NCBI GenBank assembly: GCA_030037705.1
Contig: JASHQE010000332.1
Location: 1 to 48,053, forward strand
Direction: 5' to 3'
Length of the DNA: 48,053 nucleotides
DNA from: Acidobacteriaceae bacterium
Lineage (GTDB): Bacteria; Acidobacteriota; Terriglobia; Terriglobales; Acidobacteriaceae
Part shown: in pieces, positions 35,524-44,254 of the stretch
How the letters are laid out: each line of letters starts with the position of its first letter
How positions within the stretch are numbered: the stretch's first letter is position 1
Made by a program: the position numbers and the translations under genes
Notes under the pieces: generated by a model
What the model was told of the DNA's origin: nothing
What the model saw: only the letters and a program-made list of their open reading frames with translations
Databases searched by the model: none

Positions 35524-38001
35524 TTGCTACGTACGCGTGTGAGCAGATTCCTGCCCTTGCTTTTCTTTTCGAGTGCTGTTGCTCCCTCACTTCTTCTGCC
35601 GATCGCCGGATGCGGCGCACCTCATTTAAATATCGAAACTGCTTCGCCGCAGGTCTCGATTGCAGCGAATCCCGCTTCGATCAAGGCGGGCGCCTCGTCT
35701 CTGTTGACGGTCACTGCGAGTAATGCCGCGCAAGTTACAGTAACCGGAACGGATGGCAGCACCTATAAGCTGAGCATAACCGGAGGAACGCAGGCAGTCA
35801 GTCCGGCAGCAACCACCACTTACACCGCCACGGCGACAGGAGCCAGCACGAGTGCGACCGCCACGGTATTAGTCACAGTAACGGCAAATCCTGCGCCTAC
35901 CGTGACCATTTCTGCCAACCCTTCGTCTATCGCGGCAGGCGGATCGTCCACATTGACTGTCAGTGCCGTCAACGCGACTCAAGTCATTATTACTGGCAGC
36001 GACGGCAGCAGTTACACCATGCCGCAACCTAATGGCGGCACGATATCCGTGAGCCCCTCCGCTACGACAAGCTATACCGCTACGGCAACCGGACCGGGCA
36101 GCACAGTCTCCGCCAGTGCAACTGTCACCATCATAGCGAATCCTGCTCCTACCATAACGCTTGTGGCAAATCCGACGACGATTGCATCCGGGAACTCATC
36201 TACCTTGACGGCGACTGCGAGCTACGCAACACAGGTCTCCATCACAGGAACGGACGGCAGTTCATACAATCTTTCATCCACAGGTGGGAATCAGTCGGTA
36301 AGCCCGACCGCGACTACCACGTATACGGCAACGGCTACCGGAACCGGGGGCAGCACAACCGCAAGCGCCACCGTGACCGTTATGCCGCCAGGCAATGTTC
36401 AGTCCATCGATCACGTCATCTTCATGCTGCAAGAGAACCACACTTTTGACAACTACTTTGGGATGCTCAATCCTTACCGGGAAACGAATGGTTGGAATAT
36501 CGGTGACGATGGCAATACATACAACGTAGATGGGATTGACGATAAGCTAAACACGATCAGCAATGAGGACGATCAAGGTACATCCTATTCGCTCTTCAAA
36601 TTCACCAGTACCTGCGTTGATGATATGAGCTCGGCTTGGCTGGCGAGTTACGGTGACGTCAATCGCTATGACTTCCTCACTACGCGGCCCATCAACATGG
36701 ATGGCTTTGTCCATAACGCCGAAGGTTACGCAATTAGCTGCTCCGCCCCTGATGCAGGCGGAACTTGCGCAGGCAGCTTTACCGATACAACCGGCCAGCG
36801 CTCGATGGGTTACTACGACCAGGGATTTCTCAACTATTACTACTATATGGCGTCGCAGTTCGCGATCTCCGATCGCTGGTTCTCGCCTGTGGCGAGCAAG
36901 AGCATTGATAATCGGATCGCCACGTTCACGGGAGGCACGACCCAAGGTCTGGTTAACGACCCTGGCAGTGACGACAATCTCGGCCAGCTCAATATACCAA
37001 CTATCTTTCAGGAGCTCGATCAGGCGAATGTCTCCTGGAAGATTTATTACACGGTCACTCAGGGTTATTGTCTCGAAGAGGATGATTGTCCAGGTTCCGC
37101 AAACGACAAGTATCCGGCCACGGACTTCTCAAGCCTGACTTACTCTTATCAATATCTTTATGAAAATCCTTCCGGCGCGGCCTGCACACCGCCTACACAA
37201 CCTTCTAGCGTGGTCGGCGACTCGACTAACTCGTTCTGCATTGATCCGAATCATATCGCGCCGCTCTCGCAGTATTACACCGACCTAACGAACGGCACAT
37301 TACCGAGCTTTGCCTTTATCGAAGCTGGATATGGCAACAATGATGAGCATCCAGGTTCAGGCCAGTCAATTCTCGAGGGCCAGGCGGAAGTGGCTAACGT
37401 CGTGAATGCGTTTATGGCAAGCCCGGAGTGGTCCGACTCAGTATTCTTCTTAAGCTATGACGAAGGCGGTGGGCCGTATGACCATGTTCCCCCTGTGCCC
37501 GGCTCCTCTAACGCCAACACCGATGCGTCGCTTGGAGCGATTCCCGATATCTCGTCAATCGCTGTCAATCCTGATAGCTATAATCCGTGTGTGCCTCCTG
37601 GAGGAACACCCACCACGCATTGCGATTTGAGCTCGACCGACCCTGGAGCCAATCCAGGCGATGCGGCGGCCGTTAATGGCTTCGCGGCTCAGCTTGGCTT
37701 CCGCTTACCTAATATCGTCATCTCACCGTTCACTCGCAAACACTATGTCTCGCACATACCGATGGATCACACCGCTGTCATCAAGTTTGTCGAGAATCGT
37801 TTTATCGGCAGCTCGGCGCATTTGACCGCCCGCGATGCAGCGCAACCCAACCTGCTGGACTTCTTCGATTTCACGAGCATCCCGTGGGCCACGCCGCCTA
37901 CGCCGCCAGCTCCCGTAACAGCGCAATCCCTGGGTTACGATCCGTGCACACCTGCCAGTTTTGCACCTGCGGTAGCTCAGCGAAAGCTGCAGTTCTTTTA
38001 A
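35524..38001 (+). CDS. Lipoprotein phosphoesterase (phospholipase C/acid phosphatase family) with Ig-like repeats
   Basis: An 825-residue lipoprotein. The leader RFLPLLFFSSAVAPSLLLP ends in the lipobox IAGC. Three Ig-like repeats of about 83 residues follow, then a PF04185 phosphoesterase domain: IDHVIFMLQENHTFDNYFG, the internal RWFSPVASKSIDNR, FLSYDEGGGPYDHVPP and FTRKHYVSHIPMDHT, which carry the metal and phosphoenzyme positions. The family includes phospholipase C and the acid phosphatase AcpA; the substrate is not predictable. TTG 35524 is the start: AAGGAGG lies five bases ahead and the lipoprotein signal begins there. It follows the GT4 gene after 257 bases without an obvious promoter. 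Confidence 0.86.
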   Translation: MLRTRVSRFLPLLFFSSAVAPSLLLPIAGCGAPHLNIETASPQVSIAANPASIKAGASSLLTVTASNAAQVTVTGTDGSTYKLSITGGTQAVSPAATTTYTATATGASTSATATVLVTVTANPAPTVTISANPSSIAAGGSSTLTVSAVNATQVIITGSDGSSYTMPQPNGGTISVSPSATTSYTATATGPGSTVSASATVTIIANPAPTITLVANPTTIASGNSSTLTATASYATQVSITGTDGSSYNLSSTGGNQSVSPTATTTYTATATGTGGSTTASATVTVMPPGNVQSIDHVIFMLQENHTFDNYFGMLNPYRETNGWNIGDDGNTYNVDGIDDKLNTISNEDDQGTSYSLFKFTSTCVDDMSSAWLASYGDVNRYDFLTTRPINMDGFVHNAEGYAISCSAPDAGGTCAGSFTDTTGQRSMGYYDQGFLNYYYYMASQFAISDRWFSPVASKSIDNRIATFTGGTTQGLVNDPGSDDNLGQLNIPTIFQELDQANVSWKIYYTVTQGYCLEEDDCPGSANDKYPATDFSSLTYSYQYLYENPSGAACTPPTQPSSVVGDSTNSFCIDPNHIAPLSQYYTDLTNGTLPSFAFIEAGYGNNDEHPGSGQSILEGQAEVANVVNAFMASPEWSDSVFFLSYDEGGGPYDHVPPVPGSSNANTDASLGAIPDISSIAVNPDSYNPCVPPGGTPTTHCDLSSTDPGANPGDAAAVNGFAAQLGFRLPNIVISPFTRKHYVSHIPMDHTAVIKFVENRFIGSSAHLTARDAAQPNLLDFFDFTSIPWATPPTPPAPVTAQSLGYDPCTPASFAPAVAQRKLQFF
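35653..36384 (+). repeat. Three tandem Ig-like repeats inside the phosphoesterase gene
   Basis: Units start at about 35653, 35902 and 36154 and are 83-84 codons long (the last shorter). Each has the frame ANP-(S/T)-I-x-(A/S)-G-x-S-S-x-LT, then TG-(T/S)-DGS-(S/T)-Y, and SP-x-AT-T-(T/S)-YTATATG. They are low in charge and rich in Thr, Ser and Ala, like surface stalk domains. The high similarity of the units suggests recent duplication. Confidence 0.85.
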
Positions 38002-38169
38002 AGAACAATTCGACATGGCGGGATTTTCGCGTCTACTCGATTTGCCCGTTCCACATCAGGCTGCACGCAGTGCGGGTTGCCCAACTCTCAAGGCTCGACC
38101 CGGCGTGCACAACAAGAGTGCGGCTCATCATTCTTTCGCGCGATCTTTCGGATACGCAGGTTTAAGCAA

Positions 38170-39042
38170 TTAGTCCGGCGCAATCTGACTGGCTATGTAG
38201 CGCAGGCCGTCATATTCGGCCTTTACACTCACATGCTCCCCCAGATGAAGATCCTCACTGGACGGCATACGAGCGGCGCCAAAAGAGATCTGATAGCTCC
38301 GTTGGTCTCGTGGATCGATCAAGACCAATGAGCCTGCGTGCAGATCGAGCGAAGAGATATTCCCGCTGAATGCAAAGGCCGCGCCAGGAACGGCAAGCAC
38401 TGTGATCTTGTCAGCCATACCTCGGCCGCCCTGGCCTGACTCAAACTCCACAGCAACCAGCGACCCCTTCCGCAGATCCCACGGACCAGAACGCACCGAT
38501 GCAAAAGCAGGCTGCCCCTCTCGCACGAATGAAGCTTCCCTGGCCACCTGCACTGTGAAGGGCTCGAGCGAAGCCGAGGAGGCAACGGTCAATGCGCCGC
38601 TGCCTGGATCGTAGCTCACCACTCGCCCTTCGTAGTCGCCTTCAGGAGCACGCGACAGCGTATGAATGCTGACGGCGAAGATATTGGTCCCATCCAGCGT
38701 CGTTTCAATCGAGGCATGATCTTCAGGACGCAATCCGCGTAGCGGAATACGCTTGCCATCTAAATAGACGAGGGTTCGCTCATCGAACAAGATCTTCATT
38801 GGCTTCTCGCCGTATACCTTCAGAACCAATTCGTCACGCACTGGATCGATGCTTCGAATTTCACCCCCGAAGATCGTGCTTTTCCCGGCTGGCGCGGGCG
38901 GCAGGTCGGCAGAAGCAGGCGCCGATTCGCCCGTCTTCAAAACCGAAGTTGGACTGCTGAGCTGTTCCTGTTGCGCTTGCGCCGCAGAGAGCTGCATAAG
39001 CGCCACACTGGCTACAATAATCGCCACAATAATTCGTTCCAT
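38170..39042 (-). CDS. Secreted DUF5666-like (OB-fold) protein
   Basis: A 290-residue exported protein: signal peptide MERIIVAIIVASVALMQLSA with AQAQ cleavage, a short polar linker, then repeated beta modules. Three modules each combine a G-x-(I/V)-x-S-(I/L/Y)-D core with strands for example FGGEIRSIDPVRDELVLKVY, YEGRVVSYDPGSGALTVASS and FSGNISSLDLHAGSLVLIDP. This is the small OB-fold pattern seen in DUF5666. Such domains may bind metal or sugars; the role is unknown. It faces the phosphoesterase gene tail to tail and is divergent from the TPR gene across a 166-base gap. Confidence 0.7.
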   Translation of the reverse strand: MERIIVAIIVASVALMQLSAAQAQQEQLSSPTSVLKTGESAPASADLPPAPAGKSTIFGGEIRSIDPVRDELVLKVYGEKPMKILFDERTLVYLDGKRIPLRGLRPEDHASIETTLDGTNIFAVSIHTLSRAPEGDYEGRVVSYDPGSGALTVASSASLEPFTVQVAREASFVREGQPAFASVRSGPWDLRKGSLVAVEFESGQGGRGMADKITVLAVPGAAFAFSGNISSLDLHAGSLVLIDPRDQRSYQISFGAARMPSSEDLHLGEHVSVKAEYDGLRYIASQIAPD

Positions 39043-39208
39043 ATCGGCTTTTACCCTGGTTTGCGACGTTTAGACAATTATTTTGATGAAGCAAGCTGTG
39101 TTCCGGTGGCCTGGGAGACCGAGGAGACAACATAGCCCTATCGCTCGCATCTAATTTGTTGTGAACCCACATGTGGTCTCTCTGCGAAGTGGAACCTCTG
39201 AGAACACG

Positions 39209-40390
39209 ATGATCAGCACATCGGCCAAATTTATGGCGGTCATAGTGGTCGTCGCGGCATCGGCGTTCCCATTGGCCTGGGCGCGGGACACTGTCACGAT
39301 CGATCTCCCGCGGCACAGTCAACTCAGCCCTGTGCAACGCTTGAATCGCGAGGGCGTCGAGGCTATCAACAAGCACCAATATGAAAAAGCGGAGGCGATC
39401 TTTTTAAAGGCATACCTCTACGACCCTTCAGATCCGTTCACACTGAATAATCTTGGCTATATCTCGGAGTTGGAAGGCCAGTTAGACCGGGCGCGCAAGT
39501 TTTATCAGCTAGCAGCGGAGCAGGGTTGCAATGCCGCCATTGATCTGAGCAGTGTAAAAGACCTTCAAGGTAAACCGATGAAGGTGGCTCTCGAAAATAT
39601 CGGTAATCTTCCCATGCGGGTGAATCGGATGAATATCGATGCGATGCGGCTTCTTTCGGAAGATCGGGGTTTTGAAGCCATAGCGGTTCTCGAGCAGGCA
39701 CTTGCTTTTGATCCGCAGAATCCGTTCACGCTGAATAATCTCGGTGTCGCGAATGAAACTGTTGGCGATGAGTGGAATGCTTTGAAGTATTACCGCGAAG
39801 CGGCTGATGCGCACTCGAAGGAGCCTATCGTTGTCACGGAAAATCGTTCTTGGCGAGGCCGTTCCGTAAGCGAGATGGCGGCAGCCAGTGCCAAGCGTGT
39901 GGAAAGTGCGATGCAGCAGGCCAATTCGAATGACGTGCGGGCGCGCATGTTTAACTTGCGTGGTGTGTACGCAGAAAATCAAAACAACTGGGCTGCGGCG
40001 AAACAGGATTTTCTGAACGCTTACTCGCTCGATCCCGCCAATCCGTTCTCCATCAACAATCGGGGATATGTCGCGGAGAGAGATGGAGATCTGGAATCCG
40101 CGAAATTCTTTTACGAAAAGGCGCGCAGGGCCAGCGACGCAAGTGCGCAAGTCGGACTGGCAACGGATATCTCTGCGCAGGGAAAAACTATCTCTACTGT
40201 CGCCGCAGAAAGCGATCATAAAGTTGATGGAGCACTCAACAAATACAGTTGGGAACGTCACGGACAACCTGGCCCAATTGAACTCACGCCTCGCGGCGCT
40301 GCATCAGGAGAGGAAAATCCCGCACCGTCGCAACAACCTTCAACTCCGGATACAGAAAAGGCTCCCCCGGCGCCGCGGTCGCCTCGTTGA
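39209..40390 (+). CDS. Exported TPR protein with a repeated PFTLNNLG motif
   Basis: A 393-residue exported protein. A signal peptide (FMAVIVVVAASAFPLAWA) precedes three TPR pairs, each with a strongly conserved turn: DPSDPFTLNNLGYISELEGQ, DPQNPFTLNNLGVANETVGD and DPANPFSINNRGYVAERDGD. The C-terminal 40 residues are Pro-rich and probably disordered. It is likely a periplasmic scaffold for the neighbouring glycan machinery. ATG 39209 is taken; the upstream in-frame ATG-less extension to 39161 has no support. The nucleotidyltransferase gene begins 22 bases later. Confidence 0.78.
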   Translation: MISTSAKFMAVIVVVAASAFPLAWARDTVTIDLPRHSQLSPVQRLNREGVEAINKHQYEKAEAIFLKAYLYDPSDPFTLNNLGYISELEGQLDRARKFYQLAAEQGCNAAIDLSSVKDLQGKPMKVALENIGNLPMRVNRMNIDAMRLLSEDRGFEAIAVLEQALAFDPQNPFTLNNLGVANETVGDEWNALKYYREAADAHSKEPIVVTENRSWRGRSVSEMAAASAKRVESAMQQANSNDVRARMFNLRGVYAENQNNWAAAKQDFLNAYSLDPANPFSINNRGYVAERDGDLESAKFFYEKARRASDASAQVGLATDISAQGKTISTVAAESDHKVDGALNKYSWERHGQPGPIELTPRGAASGEENPAPSQQPSTPDTEKAPPAPRSPR

Positions 40391-40412
40391 CTCCGATCAA
40401 GGGCCCTTATAT

Positions 40413-41537
40413 ATGAGTAAACCAAAAATGCAAATTGCTTCAAACAATTCAAACAAGTTGATGTCTTTTCTTTCGCGTCTGCTGTTGCCTTCGGAAATCC
40501 AACTTCTTTATGCTTCGGCGGCTGCTGCAGAGTTAAGGCAGGAACTTCTGAGCCTGAACCACGATGACTTCGACGAGCTCGTCGTTCTTGCCGGCTCGAA
40601 TCATGTGGTTATACGCGGCCTGGAAGTTTGGCTCTACTTATTACGCGAAGAGCAAAGCGTGCCGCACCGCGAATGGGGAATGCAGGCTCTTGAGGCCGAG
40701 CAGAGGCGCATCGCTCATGCGGTCAGGTTTCTCCATGAGATTTGCGCCGCTTTTGCAGAGCTCGGATATCGCGCGGCCGTTATTAAGTCGCTTGACCATT
40801 GGCCCGATCTTGGCAGCGATCTCGACCTTTACACCGATGCGAAGCCCCAGGAGATATGCGCATTCATGAAGACACGCTTCAAGGCGCGGATTGCGCCGAG
40901 GAGCTGGGGTGATCGCCTTGCGTCGAAATGGAATTTTCTTGTGCCCGGTCTACCTGAGGCGGTCGAAATTCACATGGGGCGCCTTGGACAGACGGGCGAG
41001 CAGGTTGCAATCGCCGCCACGCTCCTCGAGCGCACGCGGCGTATCACAACCCATGGTTATTCGTTCGATGTTCCATCGTTCTCTGATCGGTTGATGATCT
41101 CGACGTTGCAGCGCATGTATCGCCATTTCTATTTCCGGTTATGCGACATCGTGGACTCAGCCGCGCTTGCGGATCGCGGTCATATTGACTATGACAACTT
41201 GCGCGCCCTGGCCTCTCTTGCCGGTATCTGGGAGGGTGTGGCAACTTATCTGGTCATCGTATCGGATTACGCAAAGAACTATCGCGGCTCGGGGCTCGAT
41301 CTGCCAAGCTTCGTCGTCAACGCGGCACGGTTTGGCGGCGATCTTATTTACTACGGCAAGGGCTTTCTGCGGGTCCCAATTCTGCCTCAATCCGCGCGTC
41401 TCTATGGATCGCAGTTCGCGGGCATGCTGGGAAAAGGCGAATTGCACAACACCGTTCGGCTCAGCCTTCTGCCTTGGCTTGCCACAGCAGCCGTGATCGG
41501 GCAAAAGCTTACCGGAAGCGATAAGGGGATTTGGTAA
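40413..41537 (+). CDS. Nucleotidyltransferase-fold protein (PF14907-like)
   Basis: A 374-residue cytoplasmic protein. An N-terminal helical region (LMSFLSRLLLPSEIQLLYAS) precedes a nucleotidyltransferase core: AFAELGYRAAVIKSLDHWP, then DLGSDLDLYTD with the D-x-D metal pair and the following Asp candidate, and a helical C-terminal half (MISTLQRMYRHFYFRLCDIV). The layout matches the uncharacterised NTP_transf_5 group, which often occurs in polysaccharide loci. The exact reaction is unknown. It is 22 bases after the TPR gene and ahead of a TonB gene, so co-transcription with the former is likely. Confidence 0.72.
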   Translation: MSKPKMQIASNNSNKLMSFLSRLLLPSEIQLLYASAAAAELRQELLSLNHDDFDELVVLAGSNHVVIRGLEVWLYLLREEQSVPHREWGMQALEAEQRRIAHAVRFLHEICAAFAELGYRAAVIKSLDHWPDLGSDLDLYTDAKPQEICAFMKTRFKARIAPRSWGDRLASKWNFLVPGLPEAVEIHMGRLGQTGEQVAIAATLLERTRRITTHGYSFDVPSFSDRLMISTLQRMYRHFYFRLCDIVDSAALADRGHIDYDNLRALASLAGIWEGVATYLVIVSDYAKNYRGSGLDLPSFVVNAARFGGDLIYYGKGFLRVPILPQSARLYGSQFAGMLGKGELHNTVRLSLLPWLATAAVIGQKLTGSDKGIW

Positions 41538-41639
41538 AGTCGCGGCACAAGCTCCGCGCACTGGATTTGAGAAAAGTATCGATGGCCTAACTTACAGAAA
41601 AGGGGGCGCCGGGCAGTTCGATTTTCCGGCCAAAAATTT

Positions 41640-42680
41640 ATGCGTAACGTGCTATCGGGAACTCGCAATACGGGAACGCGCGCAAAGTGGTCGGCTGAAG
41701 CGGAGCAAACGGGGCCTGCCGATCGTGAGGCGTATAACCGGTCATCGCTCGCCATGGATGCCTTTGAAGATCAGGCCTCTGCCTGGCCGCAGCATATGCC
41801 CCATCTGATCTCACGGCGCTACGCGATGGCGGGCGGAGCACCTGGCGCGTTAGGGTGGAAGGGATTCCAACCGGTTTCATTTAAACGTGACCGCAAGTCC
41901 AGCTTTGTTTCTTTCATCATTCACGTTCTCATTGTCACGCTGGTTTTGTGGTGGAGTTTGACAAGCCACCCTCACGTTGTGGAAACCGCGAACACGGTTG
42001 TGACGCCGATGCACTTTACCCTTTACGCTCCTCCGCCGCCTCCACAGGTAATGCCGGTTGCCAAAGTGCAGGGCGGCGGTGGTGGCGGAGGCGCGCATCA
42101 GTTGATTGAGCCCACGCGCGGACATGTGCCCAAGGTTGCGCGCATCCAGACTCTGCCCCCACAGATTGTCAGGGTCGCCAATCCGAAGCTTGCTGTTGAA
42201 CCGACGATGCAGGTCCATATCCCTTCGAGCAACCCTCTTCCCAATTTTGGAGTGTCTCAGTCACCGCAGATTGCTCTTGCTTCGCAAGGCAGCGGCAGCG
42301 GTTCCAGATTCGGGCACGGTCTTGGCGGTGGCATCGGCGCCAGCCAGGGTAGTGGAGCGGGCACGGGTAATGGTGGAGGTTACGGCGGAGGCCTGATGAG
42401 CGTGGGCGGAGGCGTAAGCGCGCCTATCCTTATCCATTCCGTCGAGCCGGAGTTTACCGATCAGGCCCGGCAGGCGAATTACACCGGCACCGTCTCCATT
42501 CAGCTCATCGTCGACTCGCAAGGTAATCCGCAGGATGCCCACGTGGTGCGCCATCTCGGTATGGGACTCGATGAAAAAGCCGTCGAGGCAGTGAATCAGT
42601 ATAGATTCAGGCCGGCTGTCTATCAGGGGCATCCCGTTGCCGTGCAGATGATTGTTGAGGTTGATTTCCGCCTGCACTAA
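41640..42680 (+). CDS. TonB-family energy transducer
   Basis: A 346-residue TonB-like protein. One membrane helix, SFVSFIIHVLIVTLVLWW, lies at about residues 88-105 after an unusually long cytoplasmic N-terminal region. A periplasmic linker rich in Pro and then Gly (a run of glycines follows VAKVQ) leads to a C-terminal TonB domain: ILIHSVEPEFTDQARQANYT, GTVSIQLIVDSQGNPQDAHV, GLDEKAVEAVNQYRFRPA and VEVDFRLH. It passes proton-motive energy from ExbBD to outer-membrane receptors. The start could also be ATG 41754, which would shorten the N-terminal region. No exbBD genes are beside it. Confidence 0.86.
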   Translation: MRNVLSGTRNTGTRAKWSAEAEQTGPADREAYNRSSLAMDAFEDQASAWPQHMPHLISRRYAMAGGAPGALGWKGFQPVSFKRDRKSSFVSFIIHVLIVTLVLWWSLTSHPHVVETANTVVTPMHFTLYAPPPPPQVMPVAKVQGGGGGGGAHQLIEPTRGHVPKVARIQTLPPQIVRVANPKLAVEPTMQVHIPSSNPLPNFGVSQSPQIALASQGSGSGSRFGHGLGGGIGASQGSGAGTGNGGGYGGGLMSVGGGVSAPILIHSVEPEFTDQARQANYTGTVSIQLIVDSQGNPQDAHVVRHLGMGLDEKAVEAVNQYRFRPAVYQGHPVAVQMIVEVDFRLH

Positions 42681-42857
42681 GAACAGATGCCTGGCTTGCA
42701 GAGCAGATATGTCCCGGCAATTCGGCTCAATAAGGAAACAAAAAATCGGGAATGCAGTGCTACAGACAGGTTCCTTGCAGCTGTGACAGAAAAGAAGGGC
42801 TTGCCATTCGCCTTACTTTTTATATCGACTGGCGCTATATATATTCTTTGCGAGGTT

Positions 42858-44048
42858 TCACGGCTTTATTTCCTGCGCCGTTTGCGTTGGCTCTTGCTTA
42901 CCATTGGCGTAATAGCCATGGCGGGTGATCACGTGCAGCTTGCCCGCATTCGGCGAAGTTGCTTCCACATGCACGACCCGGTAACCGCCCAAGCTGGCCG
43001 ACTTAGTCGAACGGTACGCAAGGGTGTATTGATTGCGGATGACACGAGCGATCTGGGCCGCAATACCGTTCACCTCGTCCAGTGAACGCGGGAAGTATGC
43101 GACGCCGCCTGTCTCCTGCGACAGCATCTCCAGCGCTTGCCGCGCCTGCGCGGACTCGTCCTTATCCGCATCGAAGAGCAGCCCGATGGTATACACGACC
43201 GGGCCACCTAAATCCTGCACACGCCGGATAGCTTGCTGCAGATCGAGCCGGGAGGCATTGTCTGCGCCGTCGGTAATGATCAGGAGAATCTGCTTGCGAT
43301 CCTTCGCATGTTTGGCCAGTTCGTCGGCCGACGCGGCCACCGCGTCATATAACGCTGTCGTGCCGTGCGAGTCGAAGCGTGACAAGCTGCGGTTCAGAGC
43401 TACCAGGTCCGAGGTAAAGCCCTGATCGAGATAGGCCCGATCATTGAAGTTCACCACAAAGGCTGCATCACGCGAATTCGATTCCCGCAGAAGATCCATC
43501 GCGGCCAGGTTCACGGCGGCGCGCTTGTCGCGCATCGAGCCTGAGTTATCCACCAGGATGCCCATCGATACCGGCTGGTCCATGTGCTCAAAGCCATTGA
43601 TAGTCTGCGGCACGCCGTCTTCCCACACGCGAAAATCGCGCTGATTGAGATCCGTCACCGTCCGGCCCTTTTCGTCGATGACCGTGCAGTTCAGCAGCAC
43701 TTCGTCTACATTCGCGTGCAGAACGTACATGCCGTCCTGCATCTTTTGCGGCTCGCCGTTTGCGCTGTTTGGAACGGCTCCGGACGGCGCATTTATTGCA
43801 GTGGCCGGCACGGCCGCAGGCTCTTCGGGATCAGGTGAGGCAATCGGATCTCGGTCTACATCCAACGGAGGCTGCATCTCAGGACGCGTTGGATCTTGCA
43901 TTTCTGCAGAGTTCGTCGATTGCGCCGGAGCACTCGGCATTGCCCGCGCCTGAGACCATAACAGCGACCCATGCCAGCAAACCAATCCGGCGGCGCCCAA
44001 AAGCATGGACCGTAAGAAACGTGATTGCAATAAGATCGTCGGGATCAT
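42858..44048 (-). CDS. VWA-domain secreted protein (acidobacterial VWFA-related type)
   Basis: A 396-residue exported protein of the VWFA-related family common in Acidobacteriota. After a signal sequence (FLRSMLLGAAGLVCW) and a disordered Pro-rich region to about residue 105 come VDEVLLNCTVIDEKGRTVTD, FRVWEDGVPQTINGFEH, and a von Willebrand A domain with the metal site DNSGS (Asp167), FDSHGTTALYDAV and IITDGADN. The final strands include YTLAYRST. Partners and role are unknown; such domains usually mediate protein contacts. It is divergent from the RES-Xre pair. Confidence 0.85.
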   Translation of the reverse strand: MIPTILLQSRFLRSMLLGAAGLVCWHGSLLWSQARAMPSAPAQSTNSAEMQDPTRPEMQPPLDVDRDPIASPDPEEPAAVPATAINAPSGAVPNSANGEPQKMQDGMYVLHANVDEVLLNCTVIDEKGRTVTDLNQRDFRVWEDGVPQTINGFEHMDQPVSMGILVDNSGSMRDKRAAVNLAAMDLLRESNSRDAAFVVNFNDRAYLDQGFTSDLVALNRSLSRFDSHGTTALYDAVAASADELAKHAKDRKQILLIITDGADNASRLDLQQAIRRVQDLGGPVVYTIGLLFDADKDESAQARQALEMLSQETGGVAYFPRSLDEVNGIAAQIARVIRNQYTLAYRSTKSASLGGYRVVHVEATSPNAGKLHVITRHGYYANGKQEPTQTAQEIKP

Positions 44049-44190
44049 AGATTCGCGAAGATCAAAGACAATGTCATCTGAATTGGATGCGAATTCGGGC
44101 CCAAGCAGGCGTATCGCGCCAAGAAATGTCTGCTGCGGCTTCCTATCTTTCCAACCGTCTTCGAAAGAATGTGAGTTGTCAACGTGGATC

Positions 44191-44232
44191 GTCTCATTAT
44201 GAACTTGAAATTATCTAAAATGAGACTATAAT
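44191..44232 (+). promoter_or_regulatory. Promoter inside an inverted repeat, RES-Xre operon
   Basis: TTGAAA at 44205-44210 and TATAAT at 44227-44232 are 16 bases apart, a near-consensus housekeeping promoter. GTCTCATT at 44191-44198 and its exact reverse complement AATGAGAC at 44219-44226 bracket the -35 and touch the -10. An Xre-type antitoxin binding here would block RNA polymerase, which fits autoregulation; binding is inferred. Confidence 0.75.
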
Positions 44233-44254
44233 CCTTCATTGAAGAGGGCGATGC

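Noticed and set aside
37988-38002. GTTCTTTTAAAGAAC at the end of the phosphoesterase gene as a terminator
   Set aside because: The two arms leave a one-base loop and no following T run; it cannot form a usual terminator hairpin.
39105-39190. GAGACC / GGTCTC arms between the DUF5666-like and TPR genes as an operator
   Set aside because: The arms are only six bases and the flanks do not extend; this is expected by chance.
19005-42680. Full Pel or cellulose operon
   Set aside because: The flippase, pore and GT4 recall Pel, but the GT4 does not begin like PelF, and PelA, PelD, PelE or a BcsA-type synthase were not found.
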